DNA of 64,000 bases from Vibrio sinensis (GTDB taxonomy: Bacteria; Pseudomonadota; Gammaproteobacteria; Enterobacterales; Vibrionaceae): NCBI RefSeq assembly GCF_003605645.1, contig NZ_QVMU01000007.1, forward strand, positions 87,881 through 151,880, written 5' to 3'. The notes under the pieces are model-generated. The model ran no database searches. It saw nothing but the letters and a program-made list of their open reading frames with translations, and was not told the origin of the DNA. Shown here in pieces: positions 41,310 through 52,215 of this stretch; position 1 is the stretch's first letter, and each line of letters begins with the position of its first letter. A program made the translations under genes and the position numbers.

Positions 41310-42458
41310 CTATCTATTTTCTTTTCCGATCAATTTGATCACTGCATTTGCAGCCTGGCGATCGGCATCTTTGCGGATCCAGTGATGCATTTCGGTAAAC
41401 CGTTTAATCATCGCATCACCCCCACCATCAAATAATCTTGATACTTCGTTAGCTAAATTCTCTGGCGTACATTCTTCAAGTAAGTACTCTTTCACCAACT
41501 CTTCATCTGCCAAAATATTTGGCAACGAAACAAATTTGGTTTTCACTAAACGTTTAGCGATAAATGCCGTTATCGCATTAACACGATAACCCACGACCAT
41601 AGGTCGCTTTATCAGCATACATTCGAGGGCTACTGTGCCTGATGCTAGCATCACTGCATCTGAAGCTGTTATTACGTTACGTGCGGTATCGTTAACCAAT
41701 ACAAAATCAAGTTCTGGAGCGATCGCTTGCCATGCTTGCTCAAACTGTACCCGGCGCTTTTCGTTCACTAAAGCAACGACGAAACCAAGATCTGGATAGC
41801 GTTGATGAAGTAATTGGCATGCGCGTATAAAGGGCTCAGAGAGCATTTTTAATTCGTTGCCTCGGCTACCAGGTAAAACGGCTAACCACTGCTTATTTTG
41901 CTCTAAATTTAGAATTTCACGAGCAGGGCCTTTATCCGATGTTAGAGGAATAGCATCGGCCAATGTGTGACCGATAAACTCACAAGGAACATTAAATTTA
42001 TCGTAAAACGCTTTTTCAAAAGGTAAAAATGCTAGAACCAAGTTAGTTGCGGCGGCAATGTTATGAATTCGCTTCTGACGCCATGCCCAAACCGATGGGC
42101 TAACATAGTGTACTGTTTTGATCCCAGCCTTTTTAAGGTCAAGTTCTAAACGCAAGTTAAAGTCAGGCGCATCGATACCAACAAAAACATCCGGTGGGTT
42201 GTCAGTAAAATAGCGGACTAACTCAGCTTTGACTTTCAGCAATCGAGGTAAACGACCAAGAACTTCAACGAGTCCCATCACGGACAGTTCTTCCATATCG
42301 AACAGCGACTGACAACCTTGAGCCATCATTTTGGGGCCGCCAATACCAACAAACTCTGCATCTGGGTATTGCGCTTTGATTGCTTGAATAAAGCCCTCAC
42401 CCAAGATATCTCCTGATAACTCGCCGGCAACAATACCGATTCTTAGTGGTCTTTCCAT
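41310..42458 (-). CDS. lpxB: Lipid-A-disaccharide synthase
   Basis: GT19 glycosyltransferase that joins UDP-diacylglucosamine to lipid X, giving the beta-1,6 disaccharide of lipid A at the inner membrane. The start at 42458 ([17 protein letters not shown]) gives 382 residues, as in E. coli. Motifs [20 protein letters not shown] and [12 protein letters not shown] are clear. Unlike E. coli, an intrinsic terminator separates it from lpxA, so it needs read-through or its own promoter in the 79-bp gap. Confidence 0.97.
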   Translation of the reverse strand: MERPLRIGIVAGELSGDILGEGFIQAIKAQYPDAEFVGIGGPKMMAQGCQSLFDMEELSVMGLVEVLGRLPRLLKVKAELVRYFTDNPPDVFVGIDAPDFNLRLELDLKKAGIKTVHYVSPSVWAWRQKRIHNIAAATNLVLAFLPFEKAFYDKFNVPCEFIGHTLADAIPLTSDKGPAREILNLEQNKQWLAVLPGSRGNELKMLSEPFIRACQLLHQRYPDLGFVVALVNEKRRVQFEQAWQAIAPELDFVLVNDTARNVITASDAVMLASGTVALECMLIKRPMVVGYRVNAITAFIAKRLVKTKFVSLPNILADEELVKEYLLEECTPENLANEVSRLFDGGGDAMIKRFTEMHHWIRKDADRQAANAVIKLIGKENR

Positions 42459-42485
42459 AGTTGAATCACCTAAGCTTAAAAACAC

Positions 42486-42519
42486 AAAAAGACCGCAACC
42501 GTTCAGCTGCGATCTTTTT
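42486..42519 (-). terminator. Intrinsic terminator between lpxA and lpxB
   Basis: On the minus strand AAAAAGATCGCA and TGCGGTCTTTTT pair (one G-U) around a 10-nt loop; the U-run is part of the stem foot. It lies 18 bases after the lpxA stop. Confidence 0.82.
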
Positions 42520-42537
42520 ATCTATCACATATCAACG

Positions 42538-43326
42538 TTAGCGAATAATGCCACGTTCAGTCGTTTCAATCATCTCTAGCATTGGTGCTATTGATGGGAA
42601 TTCTTGGGCCATTTCTGCAAGAACTGGCTTCACTTCTTCCATTGTTTTGCCTGAACGATAAATCTCTTTATACGCTTTTTGTAATGCACGAAGCTCTGGC
42701 TTTTCAAAACCATTACGTTTCAAACCAACAAGGTTCAAACCAAATGGTGATGCATGGTTACCTTGTGCAAGCACATAAGGAAGTACATCTTGAACAACGG
42801 CAGAACAACCGCCAATGTAGGCATAAGCACCGACACTACAGAATGGATGGATCGCAGACAATGCCATGACACCAGCATAATCACCAACCGTCACATGGCC
42901 ACCCAAAATAGAGTTATTACCAATATGCGTGTGGTTACCAACAATAACATCGTGAGCAATGTGCGCATTCACACACAGCAGGTTATCGTTGCCGATTACT
43001 GTCGTCGCTTTGTCTTGTGTTGTTCCGCGATGAATCTGAACGCTTTCACGGATCACATTACGATCACCGACAACCACTGTCGTATCTTCACCACCATATT
43101 TTTTATCTTGGTTTTCTTCACCAATAATAGCGAATGGGAAAATACGGTTATCTTTACCAATCACGGTGTGACCTTTAATCACAACGTGTGACATAACTTC
43201 AGTACCATCACCGATCTCAACATTTGCTGTGATGTAGGTAAAAGGACCAACTGTTACATTTGCACCAATTTTGGCGCCATCTTCTACCACCGCAGATGGG
43301 TGGATTTGAGCGGTTTCATGAATCAT
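42538..43326 (-). CDS. lpxA: UDP-N-acetylglucosamine O-acyltransferase
   Basis: First enzyme of lipid A synthesis; transfers 3-hydroxyacyl from ACP to UDP-GlcNAc. Start at 43326 gives 262 residues, identical in length to E. coli, with catalytic His125 in NAHIAHDVIVG and hexapeptide repeats of a left-handed beta-helix over residues 5-190, then a helical C-terminus. The start lies one base beyond the fabZ stop, so translation is coupled. A terminator follows its stop. Confidence 0.98.
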   Translation of the reverse strand: MIHETAQIHPSAVVEDGAKIGANVTVGPFTYITANVEIGDGTEVMSHVVIKGHTVIGKDNRIFPFAIIGEENQDKKYGGEDTTVVVGDRNVIRESVQIHRGTTQDKATTVIGNDNLLCVNAHIAHDVIVGNHTHIGNNSILGGHVTVGDYAGVMALSAIHPFCSVGAYAYIGGCSAVVQDVLPYVLAQGNHASPFGLNLVGLKRNGFEKPELRALQKAYKEIYRSGKTMEEVKPVLAEMAQEFPSIAPMLEMIETTERGIIR

Positions 43327-43327
43327 A

Positions 43328-43786
43328 TTAAAACTCTCGACGAGCACACTTCAAATCAGCCGAACAAACTACGTCACCGTCTACTTTCGCAGCACATTTA
43401 AACGCAGCAATACCACGACGCTCTTTTACAAATTCAACTTCGATTACAAGCTGGTCACCAGGCGTCACTGGCTTACGGAATTTCGCGTTATCAACACTCG
43501 CAAAATAGTAAAGTTCATTACCAGATGGGGCGCCAAAGGATTTAAATGCCAACAAGCCTGTTGCTTGAGCCATCGCTTCCAAAATTAACACACCTGGGAA
43601 AACAGGAAGTTGTGGGAAATGACCGGTAAATTGTGGTTCGTTTACTGATACGTTTTTGATTGCAGTTAAATGTTTTTCTTCTTGGAAATCTATAACACGA
43701 TCAATCAGCAAAAAAGGGTAGCGATGCGGCAACAGCTCTTGGATCTCTGTAATAGTCATCGTTTTCTTTTCAGTAGTCAAAGTCAT
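43328..43786 (-). CDS. fabZ: 3-hydroxyacyl-[acyl-carrier-protein] dehydratase
   Basis: Dehydrates beta-hydroxyacyl-ACP in type II fatty acid synthesis and competes with LpxA/LpxD for the same substrates. From ATG 43786 the protein has 152 residues, with catalytic His56 ([13 protein letters not shown]) and Glu70 (LILEAMAQ). A second ATG at 43759 is possible. Still longer in-frame starts would run through the terminator at 43893 and are rejected. A -10 box in a putative dispersed repeat at 43829 may drive it. Confidence 0.95.
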   Translation of the reverse strand: MTLTTEKKTMTITEIQELLPHRYPFLLIDRVIDFQEEKHLTAIKNVSVNEPQFTGHFPQLPVFPGVLILEAMAQATGLLAFKSFGAPSGNELYYFASVDNAKFRKPVTPGDQLVIEVEFVKERRGIAAFKCAAKVDGDVVCSADLKCARREF

Positions 43787-43828
43787 ATTCCTATGGTTAA
43801 GTCTTAAAAATATCTTCGCAATGCAAAT

Positions 43829-43834
43829 ATTATA
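43829..43834 (-). promoter_or_regulatory. Candidate -10 box for fabZ-lpxA
   Basis: Minus-strand TATAAT, exact consensus, 43 bp before the fabZ start and after the lpxD terminator. No good -35 was found at 16-18 bp. Confidence 0.4.
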
Positions 43835-43872
43835 TACCCAAGCCAATTCAAGTTGCTCGTTTGAGCTCGAAT
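43831..43872. repeat. Possible Vibrio dispersed intergenic repeat
   Basis: The stretch starting TATATACCCAAGCCAATTC and running on through AAGTTGCTCGTTTGAGC resembles short repeats (TATACCCAAG...) that I recall as common between Vibrio genes. Only one copy occurs in this window, so the call rests on memory of the family. Confidence 0.35.
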
Positions 43873-43892
43873 TAATTTTGGTGAAATTTGAT

Positions 43893-43924
43893 AAAAAAGA
43901 CTCGCTAGTCAGCGAGCCTTTTTT
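43893..43924 (-). terminator. Intrinsic terminator between lpxD and fabZ
   Basis: On the minus strand AAAAAAGGCTCGCT, loop GACT, AGCGAGTCTTTTTT, with one G-U pair; starts 17 bases after the lpxD stop. Confidence 0.88.
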
Positions 43925-43940
43925 CATTTAAACGAATGGC

Positions 43941-44972
43941 TTAAGCTTTTGCGTCTTGATTAAGCAATCTTTCAACCGCTTTAAGGCGTTTATTCATGTC
44001 ATCGATACGGTGTACACGAGCGGCTGTCTTACGCCACTCTTTATTGCTTTGAAGAGGAATACCTGATGAGTACATTCCTTTTTCTTCAATGCTACGCATC
44101 ACCATGCCCATACCAGTGATGGTTACACCATCAACAATCTCGATATGACCATTGATTACGGTCGCGCCACCAATAATGCAGTATTTACCAATAGTCGTAC
44201 TACCAGCAACTACAGTGCCGCCAGCCATCGCTGTACCGTAGCCAATTTTTACATTATGAGCGATTTGAATTTGGTTATCGATGATTACGTTATCTTCGAT
44301 TATCGTGTCATCTAGTGCACCACGGTCAATCGTGGTACATGAACCGATTTCAACACGATTACCGATACGAACAGAGCCAAGCTGTGGGATTTTAACCCAC
44401 TCACCTTTATCGTTCGCATAACCAAAACCATCTGAACCGATAACGGTGTTTGATTGCACTAGACAGTCACTGCCTAATTCAACGCGATGGTAAATACTCA
44501 CATTAGCCCAAAGCTGTGTGTTATTACCCAATTTCGCATTCTGACCAATAAAACAGCCAGCACCAATCACGACGTTGTCGCCCAGTTCAACACCAGATTC
44601 AACTACCGCATTTGCACCAATCGAAACATTAGTCCCTAGCTTCACATCAGCTGCAACGACAGCAGATGGCGCAATACCTTGTGCGGCTTTAGGCGTAGTA
44701 TCTAAAGCTTGAGCCACTTTCGCAAAAGCAACATAAGGGTCGTCTACGACCAATGCATTGCCTTGGCAAAGATCACGTTGTGCTGCCTTAATCATCACAA
44801 CGGTCGCTTGGCATTCACCTAGGTGTTTTGCATATTTAGGGTTGGACAAAAATGTCACATCACCCGCTTTTGCTTTATCCATTGGAGCAACCATAGAAAC
44901 CACCGCATCGGCGTCTCCATGAAGCTCTCCCCTTGTAATCGTTGCCAATTCGGCTAAAGTCAGTACTGCCAT
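43941..44972 (-). CDS. lpxD: UDP-3-O-(3-hydroxyacyl)glucosamine N-acyltransferase
   Basis: Third enzyme of lipid A synthesis; N-acylates UDP-3-O-acyl-glucosamine. An N-terminal uridine-binding domain (about 1-100) precedes hexapeptide repeats of a left-handed beta-helix and a C-terminal helix. The catalytic His is in [16 protein letters not shown], near residue 239. Length 343 (E. coli 341). It starts 6 bp after skp and ends at a terminator. Confidence 0.98.
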   Translation of the reverse strand: MAVLTLAELATITRGELHGDADAVVSMVAPMDKAKAGDVTFLSNPKYAKHLGECQATVVMIKAAQRDLCQGNALVVDDPYVAFAKVAQALDTTPKAAQGIAPSAVVAADVKLGTNVSIGANAVVESGVELGDNVVIGAGCFIGQNAKLGNNTQLWANVSIYHRVELGSDCLVQSNTVIGSDGFGYANDKGEWVKIPQLGSVRIGNRVEIGSCTTIDRGALDDTIIEDNVIIDNQIQIAHNVKIGYGTAMAGGTVVAGSTTIGKYCIIGGATVINGHIEIVDGVTITGMGMVMRSIEEKGMYSSGIPLQSNKEWRKTAARVHRIDDMNKRLKAVERLLNQDAKA

Positions 44973-44978
44973 AATCGC

Positions 44979-45488
44979 TTATTTTAATTCTTTGATAACT
45001 TTTTCTGAGATATTGAATTCAGGTTTACCGTATTGCATTGTTTGGATATCAATCACCATATCGTAACCTTCCTTCTCCGCTACTTTTTTCACTGCATCTT
45101 GAATGATCTTAAATAGCTTTTGTTTTTCTTGAGCTTCACGACGAGCAGAAGCTTGCTCTAGTGCTTGACCCTTAATTTTATACTTACTATCAAGTTGACC
45201 AATTTCAATACGCAGCTTTTCAACTTCTTCAGCACTTAGCAATTCGCCATCACGCTTCAACTTCTCAATTTTCGTTTTAGCTTGAGCTTGAATTGACTTC
45301 AGTTCATCAGCTTTACCTTTAAACTCAGATTGCATTTTTTGCAGCACAGCTTCACGCTGCGGAAGCGCTTGAAATACTTGTGCAGTGTTAATGTAGCCAA
45401 TTTTCTGCGTAGCTTCAGCCGCATTTGCAAAGAAAGATGACGTCATTACCACAAGGCTAAGGCCCGCCGCTTTAATCGTTTTGTTCAC
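44979..45488 (-). CDS. skp: Periplasmic chaperone Skp (OmpH)
   Basis: Trimeric periplasmic chaperone holding unfolded outer membrane proteins on the way to BamA. The 169-residue product has a signal peptide ending ANA near residue 23, then a long charged coiled coil that forms the tentacles (EFKGKADELKSIQAQAKTKI). The start codon is GTG with AAAGGA upstream. Between bamA (17 bp) and lpxD (6 bp), the conserved order. Confidence 0.96.
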   Translation of the reverse strand: MNKTIKAAGLSLVVMTSSFFANAAEATQKIGYINTAQVFQALPQREAVLQKMQSEFKGKADELKSIQAQAKTKIEKLKRDGELLSAEEVEKLRIEIGQLDSKYKIKGQALEQASARREAQEKQKLFKIIQDAVKKVAEKEGYDMVIDIQTMQYGKPEFNISEKVIKELK

Positions 45489-45505
45489 TGTATTTTCCTT
45501 TGTGT

Positions 45506-47908
45506 TTAGAAGGTTCTACCGATTGTGAAAGTGAAGAATTCTTCATCATCACCTTCATAAATTTCAATTGGTTTTGCCACCGAGAAGACCAACGGCCCCA
45601 TTGGCGACATCCATTGAAGAGCAACACCATACGATGCGCGGTAATTCATTGGATCTGAATAATCGTTATAATATGGGTCATCAACACCCGGACGATATTT
45701 AAACTCAGTATCCCATACACTTGCTGCATCTAAGAACGCACTAGTACGAATCTGGTTACGAGCTTCATCTGAAACGAATGGTGTTGGGAAAATCAACTCC
45801 ATACTCGCTAACGCGACCGCGTTACCACCCACAGCGTCATCTGTTGCAGTTACACAACCATTATTACCACATGAGCCAGAACGGTTGGTATACACAGCCT
45901 TAGGACCCGCACTGTTTGAACCAAATCCACGTAGGGTACTAAAACCACCCGCGTAGTAGTTTTCATAGAATGGGAACAAGTTATCGTTACCATCCGTCTT
46001 ACCATAACCGTTACCGTAGCCTAATCGACCACGCATTAACAAAGTAAACTCATGTTTCTTGGTTAAAGGCATGTATTGACGAACATCATACTGCAGTTTG
46101 AAGTACTTAGCGTCAGAGCCAGGTACGGTCATCTTATATGATGCACGTTGATAGTTACCTGCCGTTGGGAAGTAACCACGGTTTAAGTTGTTACGTGTCC
46201 ATGCAAGGTTAATATCAAAATCGCTGGTGATGATATCACCATCTGGCTGACCAATACTTTGAGCGAATTGCTCTGCCTGATCATAAGTCGGTACGTTACC
46301 GATTTTATTATGAGTATAGCCTACACCGAGATCGAAACGGTTCAATTCATCAAATGGGAAACCCCACGTTAAGCTTGCACCATAACTTTCGTTGGTATAG
46401 TCAACAATACCAGCTTCAGAAGCTTCAAACTCATTGTAGAAAATCTTACCACCTAAACTCACACCATCGATGGTCCAGTACGGGTCGCGATAATCTAAGC
46501 TGATATTTTTCTGATAGTCGTTCATCATCGCATTGATACCGACACGATTACCGGTACCTGCAAAGTTATCTTGCTGAAGACCAACTTGGAAACTAATGCC
46601 CGATTCTGTACCGTAACCAACACCGAAGTTAATGCTGCCTGAGTTAGCTTCTTTAACGCTGTAAACCAAATCAACTTGGTCATCACTACCAGGAACTCGA
46701 ACTGTTTGAACATCAACTGTCTCGAAGAAACCTAAGCGATTTAAACGCCCCTTACTGGTATCGATAGCTTTAGAGTTTAGCCAGCTACCCTCCATCTGAC
46801 GCATTTCACGACGAAGTACTTCATCTTTGGTTGCATTGTTACCAACAAAACGGATATCGCGAACGTAGATACGTTTACCTGCTTCGACATTAATGACGAG
46901 ATTAACTTGATTGGTCTCTTCATCGAATTCAGGAATCGTACGTACTTGTGGGTAGGCATAACCTGCCTCACCAAGAATTCGCTTAACGCCTTCCTCTAAT
47001 GCGGTAACCGCAGATCCGTTATAAACATCACCAGGTTCAAATGTCACCAATTCAGCAAAAGCCGCTTCTTTTCCGATTAGTTGCCCACGGAATTTCACGT
47101 CTTCAACGGTATAAGGTTCGCCCTCATCGATGCCCAAGGTGATATAAACGCCTTTCTTATCTGGCGAAATCGCAACTTGAGTCGATTCAACTTGAAACTT
47201 CAAGTAACCACGATCTAAGTAATATGACTTCAGCGCTTCAATATCACCCGCAAGGACTTGTTTCTGGTATTTATCATCAGAAAGGAAGTTCCACCAAGCG
47301 ACGTCAACATTTAGGTTAAAACGTCCTAATAACTCTTCATCAGTAAAGACTTCATTACCGATAAAGTTAATTTGCTTAATTTTTGCAGAAACGCCTTCAG
47401 TAAAGACAAACTTCAAGTCAGCACGATTACGAGGAAGTGGTGTAATAACGGCCTGTACAGATGCGTTATATTTACCAACACTGTAGTAGAAATCCTCTAG
47501 GCCCTCTTCAATATTGGATAAAGAAGTGCGATCGAGAGCCTCACCGACGCGAACATCAGATGCATCAAGGTTTTGCTGTAGCTGTTCATCCTTAATCGCT
47601 TCGTTTCCGGAGAAAGAAACGCTTGCGATGGTTGGTCGCTCTTTGACTTGTACAACTAAGGTGTTGTTATCGCGTAGTACTTTAATATCTTCAAAGTTAC
47701 CGGTCGTATAAAGGGCTTTTATGATCTCAGCGACATCTTGATTGTCGACGCTATCCCCGATACGTACAGGCATTTTCAGCAACGCTGCACCCAACGTAAC
47801 ACGCTGCAACCCTTCAATTTGAATATCTTGTACAACAAAATCTTGTGCACCGTAGACAGACACGCTCGTTGCAAGGAGCGTAGTCAGCAGAATTTTTTTC
47901 ATCGCCAT
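45506..47908 (-). CDS. bamA: Outer membrane protein assembly factor BamA
   Basis: Essential Omp85 protein that folds beta-barrels into the outer membrane. The 800 residues have a signal peptide (about 1-20), five POTRA domains (about 21-420) and a 16-strand barrel with the loop-6 RGF motif (TLRGFGSNSAG) and a C-terminal phenylalanine (TIGRTF). Start ATG 47908 or 47902 (both in frame, MAMKK). Upstream of skp and 40 bp downstream of rseP. Confidence 0.98.
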   Translation of the reverse strand: MAMKKILLTTLLATSVSVYGAQDFVVQDIQIEGLQRVTLGAALLKMPVRIGDSVDNQDVAEIIKALYTTGNFEDIKVLRDNNTLVVQVKERPTIASVSFSGNEAIKDEQLQQNLDASDVRVGEALDRTSLSNIEEGLEDFYYSVGKYNASVQAVITPLPRNRADLKFVFTEGVSAKIKQINFIGNEVFTDEELLGRFNLNVDVAWWNFLSDDKYQKQVLAGDIEALKSYYLDRGYLKFQVESTQVAISPDKKGVYITLGIDEGEPYTVEDVKFRGQLIGKEAAFAELVTFEPGDVYNGSAVTALEEGVKRILGEAGYAYPQVRTIPEFDEETNQVNLVINVEAGKRIYVRDIRFVGNNATKDEVLRREMRQMEGSWLNSKAIDTSKGRLNRLGFFETVDVQTVRVPGSDDQVDLVYSVKEANSGSINFGVGYGTESGISFQVGLQQDNFAGTGNRVGINAMMNDYQKNISLDYRDPYWTIDGVSLGGKIFYNEFEASEAGIVDYTNESYGASLTWGFPFDELNRFDLGVGYTHNKIGNVPTYDQAEQFAQSIGQPDGDIITSDFDINLAWTRNNLNRGYFPTAGNYQRASYKMTVPGSDAKYFKLQYDVRQYMPLTKKHEFTLLMRGRLGYGNGYGKTDGNDNLFPFYENYYAGGFSTLRGFGSNSAGPKAVYTNRSGSCGNNGCVTATDDAVGGNAVALASMELIFPTPFVSDEARNQIRTSAFLDAASVWDTEFKYRPGVDDPYYNDYSDPMNYRASYGVALQWMSPMGPLVFSVAKPIEIYEGDDEEFFTFTIGRTF

Positions 47909-47948
47909 ATTTGTTTTTGTTATTCCTTACTACAAAACCTTTGTCTCG

Positions 47949-49307
47949 TTACAGACGAGCAAAATCATTAAATATCGCTAACGCCATAAGAGAAAAGAGA
48001 ATCGCGCCGCCAACGCGGTATCCCATTTCCTGAATCTTTTCCGGAACCGGGCGTCGAATAACTGCCTCGATTGCGAAAAATAATAAATGTCCACCATCTA
48101 ACATCGGCAGTGGAACCAAGTTAATAATGCCTAAGTTAACACTGATCAAAGCTAAGAAACTGAGAAAATAGACTAATCCGTAATCGGCTGTCGCTCCCGC
48201 GCCTTTAGCTATGGATATCGGACCGCTTAAGTTATTGAGCCCAACATCACCCACCACGAGCTTTTTAAGCATGCTAGCGGTTAGCCCAATCACTTGACCG
48301 GTTTTATCGATAGCCTTACCGATAGATTCAAATACACCAAATTTCAGCTCGAAGCGATAATTTTCCGGCCATTCTGCGACTTCAGGAGCGATTCCAGCAA
48401 AACCGATTTGCTGCCCATCGGCTAACTCACGACTTCCTGGTGTCAGCGTCATTTGAACTAAAGTCCCAGCACGGTCAACACTAACACTTAGTGGACGATT
48501 TGGGTTGGAACGTATCAGCTCAACAAGTTGGCTCCACTCATCAACATTTTGATCGTTGATTTTTACAATACGATCTCCAGCTTGCAACCCTGCACTCTCG
48601 GCCGCACCGCCTTGAGAAATATTTGCCAATACCATAGAAATTTCTGGGGTATACGGCTTAAAGCCAAGAGCTGACATTGCAGATTCAGTCTCTGGGTCAA
48701 AGTCCCAAGATGTAAGATCGAGTTTATAGCGTTGTTCAACTCCAATGCCATCTTCAGGTGCTACCGTCATGGTTAACTGTGAATCACCAATATGACCAAT
48801 TAGGCCCATATTTACTGATTCCCAATCCGCGGTTTTGACGCCAGAAATTGATTTAAGTTCCATGCCTGGCTGTAAACCAGCTTGTGCCGCAATAGAATGA
48901 GGCGCGACCTCACCAATAACGGGTTTCACTGCAGGCACGCCAATAAGGAAAACTAACCAATAAGCACAAATTGCAAAAATGAAGTTAAAGAGCGGGCCGG
49001 CCGCAACAATTGCAGTACGTTTCCATAATGATTGTTTATCAAACGCGAGCTTTTTTTGTTCCTCAGGAATTTCATCAATTCGTGAGTCCAACATTTTGAC
49101 ATAACCGCCTAAAGGTATTACCGATAGACTATACTCCGTGCCGTCTTTGCCTACTCGGCTCCAAATCGACTTACCAAAGCCAATTGAAAACTTCTCAACT
49201 TTAACGCCGCAACGACGAGCCACCCAAAAGTGACCAAATTCGTGTACCGCGACTAAAATGCCTAGTGCGACGATAAAGGAAGCAAAATTCCATAATATTC
49301 CGGTCAT
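47949..49307 (-). CDS. rseP: Regulated intramembrane zinc protease RseP
   Basis: Site-2 protease that cuts the anti-sigma factor RseA after DegS, releasing sigma E under envelope stress. HEFGH (H22, E23, H26) binds zinc in the first membrane helix; two PDZ domains occupy about 110-310; the third metal ligand is in [13 protein letters not shown]. Length 452 (E. coli 450). It overlaps the dxr stop by 4 bp and lies just before bamA, whose load it monitors. Confidence 0.98.
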   Translation of the reverse strand: MTGILWNFASFIVALGILVAVHEFGHFWVARRCGVKVEKFSIGFGKSIWSRVGKDGTEYSLSVIPLGGYVKMLDSRIDEIPEEQKKLAFDKQSLWKRTAIVAAGPLFNFIFAICAYWLVFLIGVPAVKPVIGEVAPHSIAAQAGLQPGMELKSISGVKTADWESVNMGLIGHIGDSQLTMTVAPEDGIGVEQRYKLDLTSWDFDPETESAMSALGFKPYTPEISMVLANISQGGAAESAGLQAGDRIVKINDQNVDEWSQLVELIRSNPNRPLSVSVDRAGTLVQMTLTPGSRELADGQQIGFAGIAPEVAEWPENYRFELKFGVFESIGKAIDKTGQVIGLTASMLKKLVVGDVGLNNLSGPISIAKGAGATADYGLVYFLSFLALISVNLGIINLVPLPMLDGGHLLFFAIEAVIRRPVPEKIQEMGYRVGGAILFSLMALAIFNDFARL

Positions 49308-50512
49308 AAGGTATATCCGTTAACGGTTTCTAGAGCGAGTATCCGTGCAATCTTATCGAGCTCCAATATACTTTCCAAGCTATTGCACTCCAATGAGTTG
49401 CTCGTCGCACAAAGTCGAGAGGTTACCATATCATTCACAGCAGCTATGTCAGTAAAGCGAATTTTTCTATTCAAAAATGCTTCTACCGCCACTTCATTCG
49501 CGGCATTTAAAGCCGTCGTCGCATGCTGACCTTCATGACAAGCATCTATCGCCATTTTTAAACAAGGATAACGTTCAAAATCAGGTGCTAGAAAACTTAA
49601 CTCACCCACTTGAGTAAAATCAAGTGGAGCCACCCCGGCATTAACACGCTCTGGATAAGAAAGCGTTAACGCGATTGGCGTTGCCATATCAGGCTGCCCC
49701 ATTTGAGCTAAGACAGAGCCATCTTTATATTGCACCATGGAATGGATTACTGACTGCGGGTGAATAACAACTTTCAATTGCTCACGCTGAGCATTAAACA
49801 ACCAACGTGCTTCGATATATTCCAAACCTTTATTCATCATAGTGGCGGAATCAACTGAAATTTTTGGTCCCATAGACCAATTTGGGTGAGCAATCGCTTG
49901 CTCCGGTGTTACAGATGAGAGTGTCGACAAATCACTGTAACGGAATGGACCACCTGACCCTGTCAGTAGAATATGAGAAATTCCGCTTTGGGCAAGGTCA
50001 CAATGTCCTAAATTAGTTTGAATTTCTTGAGGTAGACACTGGAAAATAGCATTGTGTTCACTGTCGACGGGCATCAACTCTGCACCGTGCTGTTTCACCG
50101 CATCAACAAACAGTTGACCGGTCATCACTAAAGCTTCTTTATTCGCTAACAAGACACGTTTGCCTGCTTTAACGGCTGACATCGTAGGCAACAAACCTGC
50201 GGCACCAACAATGGCCGCCATGACGGTATCAACTTCATCAAACTCAGAAACATGGCACATCGCTTCAACCCCAGAAAGAACTTGGGTCGGGATATGGCTT
50301 GAAGAGAGCGCTGCTTGTAATTTTTTTGCCGATTCGGCACTTTCCATTACTGCATATTTAGGCTGCCATTGCTGACATAATTGATGCATCCTTTCGACGT
50401 TTTGTCCTGCTACCAAAGCAACCACCTGGAAATGCTCAGGATTTTGTTCGATGACTTTTAATGTACTTGCTCCAATAGAGCCAGTCGCACCAAGGATTGT
50501 CAATTTACGCAT
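49304..50512 (-). CDS. dxr: 1-deoxy-D-xylulose 5-phosphate reductoisomerase
   Basis: Converts DXP to 2-C-methyl-D-erythritol 4-phosphate with NADPH, committing carbon to the MEP isoprenoid pathway. Start at 50512 ([17 protein letters not shown]) gives 402 residues; the NADPH motif GATGSIG is at the N-terminus, and [20 protein letters not shown] and [21 protein letters not shown] are the substrate and metal motifs. Feeds UppS in the same cluster. Overlaps rseP by 4 bp. Confidence 0.98.
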   Translation of the reverse strand: MRKLTILGATGSIGASTLKVIEQNPEHFQVVALVAGQNVERMHQLCQQWQPKYAVMESAESAKKLQAALSSSHIPTQVLSGVEAMCHVSEFDEVDTVMAAIVGAAGLLPTMSAVKAGKRVLLANKEALVMTGQLFVDAVKQHGAELMPVDSEHNAIFQCLPQEIQTNLGHCDLAQSGISHILLTGSGGPFRYSDLSTLSSVTPEQAIAHPNWSMGPKISVDSATMMNKGLEYIEARWLFNAQREQLKVVIHPQSVIHSMVQYKDGSVLAQMGQPDMATPIALTLSYPERVNAGVAPLDFTQVGELSFLAPDFERYPCLKMAIDACHEGQHATTALNAANEVAVEAFLNRKIRFTDIAAVNDMVTSRLCATSNSLECNSLESILELDKIARILALETVNGYTL

Positions 50513-50563
50513 AGCAAAAAAACCAGTATGTAATAAGGGCAAGCATAGTGCCTGCCCGTCAAA

Positions 50564-51406
50564 TTAGAAAATGAAATAGAGAAGAGCAAATACTGGGAAA
50601 GCAGCAGTCAGGCTGTCTATCCGATCTAGAACGCCACCGTGTCCTGGGATAATATTACTGCTGTCTTTAATACCAGAGACTCGCTTGAACATACTTTCGA
50701 CTAAATCACCTAATACAGAAATCACGACCGTAATCAGAGTAATTAGAATCATCGCAATATGACTAGAGAACTCGATATCAAACCACTGACTTGTTGCCCA
50801 ACCGACAACAACTGCGGTGATAATTCCGCCTACTAAACCTTCAATAGTTTTATTTGGGCTCACGTTCGGCGCCATTTTGTGCTTACCTAAGCTCTTTCCT
50901 GCAAAGTAAGCACCGCTATCTGCCGCCCAGACAATAAAGCAGACATACAAAACGAGCTTCGCACCATGATAAGGATCTGTCTCGATACCTTGAGCTCTCA
51001 ACATTACAACACTCCATAGGAATGGTAATAGAGTCAATACACCGAATAAATGTCGTAACACATTGGAGCCTTGCCATAATGATGAGGATTTAGGGTAAGT
51101 GATTGCTAACCCACTCGAGAACACCCACCATAATGAGCCCATAACGAGCATGGCATAGTGCGTAGAGTTCAGAGTATTGAGGTTTAAGCTGTCAAAAGGT
51201 AAGCAGATAAAACTGATAGCGCTTAATACTAAGGCTGGCAACATCGCAATAATGCGGGACTGTGCGTTAACAAACTGAGTCCACTCCCAAAAACCAATTA
51301 AAGTAATACAGGCAATGGCTGCAATAAACAAAGGCAGGGGTAACTTAAAAATACCAAGAATCACCAGAGGTGCAAGGATAAGTGCCGTTATTATTCTTTG
51401 TTTCAA
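50564..51406 (-). CDS. cdsA: Phosphatidate cytidylyltransferase
   Basis: Inner-membrane enzyme making CDP-diacylglycerol from phosphatidic acid and CTP, the precursor of all phospholipids. About eight transmembrane segments and the CDS signature SMFKRVSGIKDSSNIIPGHGG followed by LDRIDS near the C-terminus. Length 280. The start is TTG with AAGGA upstream, 14 bp after uppS. Confidence 0.97.
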   Translation of the reverse strand: MKQRIITALILAPLVILGIFKLPLPLFIAAIACITLIGFWEWTQFVNAQSRIIAMLPALVLSAISFICLPFDSLNLNTLNSTHYAMLVMGSLWWVFSSGLAITYPKSSSLWQGSNVLRHLFGVLTLLPFLWSVVMLRAQGIETDPYHGAKLVLYVCFIVWAADSGAYFAGKSLGKHKMAPNVSPNKTIEGLVGGIITAVVVGWATSQWFDIEFSSHIAMILITLITVVISVLGDLVESMFKRVSGIKDSSNIIPGHGGVLDRIDSLTAAFPVFALLYFIF

Positions 51407-51420
51407 ACTTGAATCCTTTG

Positions 51421-52173
51421 TTAGCTTTCCATCAATGCTTTGACTTGTTCACCAGTACAACCAAAACGACGTTCACGGTTTATAAACCAAGTTACCGCTT
51501 CAATAAGGCTCTCTTCTGTGAACTCTGGCCAATAAATCGGCGTGAAATACATCTCAGCATACGCCAACTGCCAAAGCATAAAATTACTGATGCGACATTC
51601 GCCGCTGGTTCGAATAAGTAAATCAACTTCAGGCAAATCTGCCATCGTAAGATGTTCAGTGATAAGCTCTTCACTGATATCATTTGTAGAAAGTTGACCT
51701 AATGCTACTTTTTCTGCGATCTGTTTTGTGGCTTCTAGGATATCCCATTTTCCACCATAATTCGCAGCGATATTAATGACCATCCCTGTGTTATCAACTG
51801 TAAGTGCTTCAGCTTGAGCAATTTTCTTTTGTAAACGCTCATTAAATCGAGTTTTGTCGCCAATGACACGTAAACGCAAATTGTTTTTATGTAGCTTTTT
51901 CACTTCCGTCGATAAAACGGTAATAAACAACTCCATTAATACCCCGACTTCATCCTCCGGACGACGCCAGTTTTCGCTACTAAAAGCAAAGAGTGTTACT
52001 GCTTTGATACCAAGTTTTGCAGCACCAGAAATCGTTCGTCGAACAGCAGCTACGCCATTTTTGTGCCCAAAAACTCGAGGTTTACCTTGAGCTTTAGCCC
52101 AACGACCATTACCGTCCATGATGACAGCGATATGTTTTGGAAGAAATTCTGGTGAGAGTTGTGAATTTTGCAT
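51421..52173 (-). CDS. uppS: Undecaprenyl diphosphate synthase
   Basis: cis-Prenyltransferase that extends farnesyl diphosphate to the C55 carrier lipid for peptidoglycan and O-antigen. Start at 52173 gives 250 residues, with catalytic Asp20 in [20 protein letters not shown] and the [11 protein letters not shown] segment. A longer in-frame extension into the frr terminator is rejected. A terminator separates it from frr, so the uppS-cdsA-dxr-rseP run may have its own promoter. Confidence 0.98.
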   Translation of the reverse strand: MQNSQLSPEFLPKHIAVIMDGNGRWAKAQGKPRVFGHKNGVAAVRRTISGAAKLGIKAVTLFAFSSENWRRPEDEVGVLMELFITVLSTEVKKLHKNNLRLRVIGDKTRFNERLQKKIAQAEALTVDNTGMVINIAANYGGKWDILEATKQIAEKVALGQLSTNDISEELITEHLTMADLPEVDLLIRTSGECRISNFMLWQLAYAEMYFTPIYWPEFTEESLIEAVTWFINRERRFGCTGEQVKALMES

Positions 52174-52215
52174 AAGGGGTATAGGGATTACCAGCAGGGG
52201 GACAGAGAGTAGCAT

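Noticed and set aside
42754-43191. 145-codon open frame on the + strand opposite lpxA
   Set aside because: Antisense shadow of lpxA hexapeptide repeats; Asn/Thr-rich translation typical of such shadows.
43786-43927. N-terminal extension of fabZ by 47 codons
   Set aside because: The extension runs through the lpxD terminator and is not like any FabZ N-terminus.
46525-46974. Small open frames in the other frame of bamA
   Set aside because: Same-strand shadows inside a clear bamA coding region.
47909-48010. Sigma E promoter before bamA
   Set aside because: Expected from E. coli, but no GAACTT and TCTGA-type pair with proper spacing was recognised by eye.
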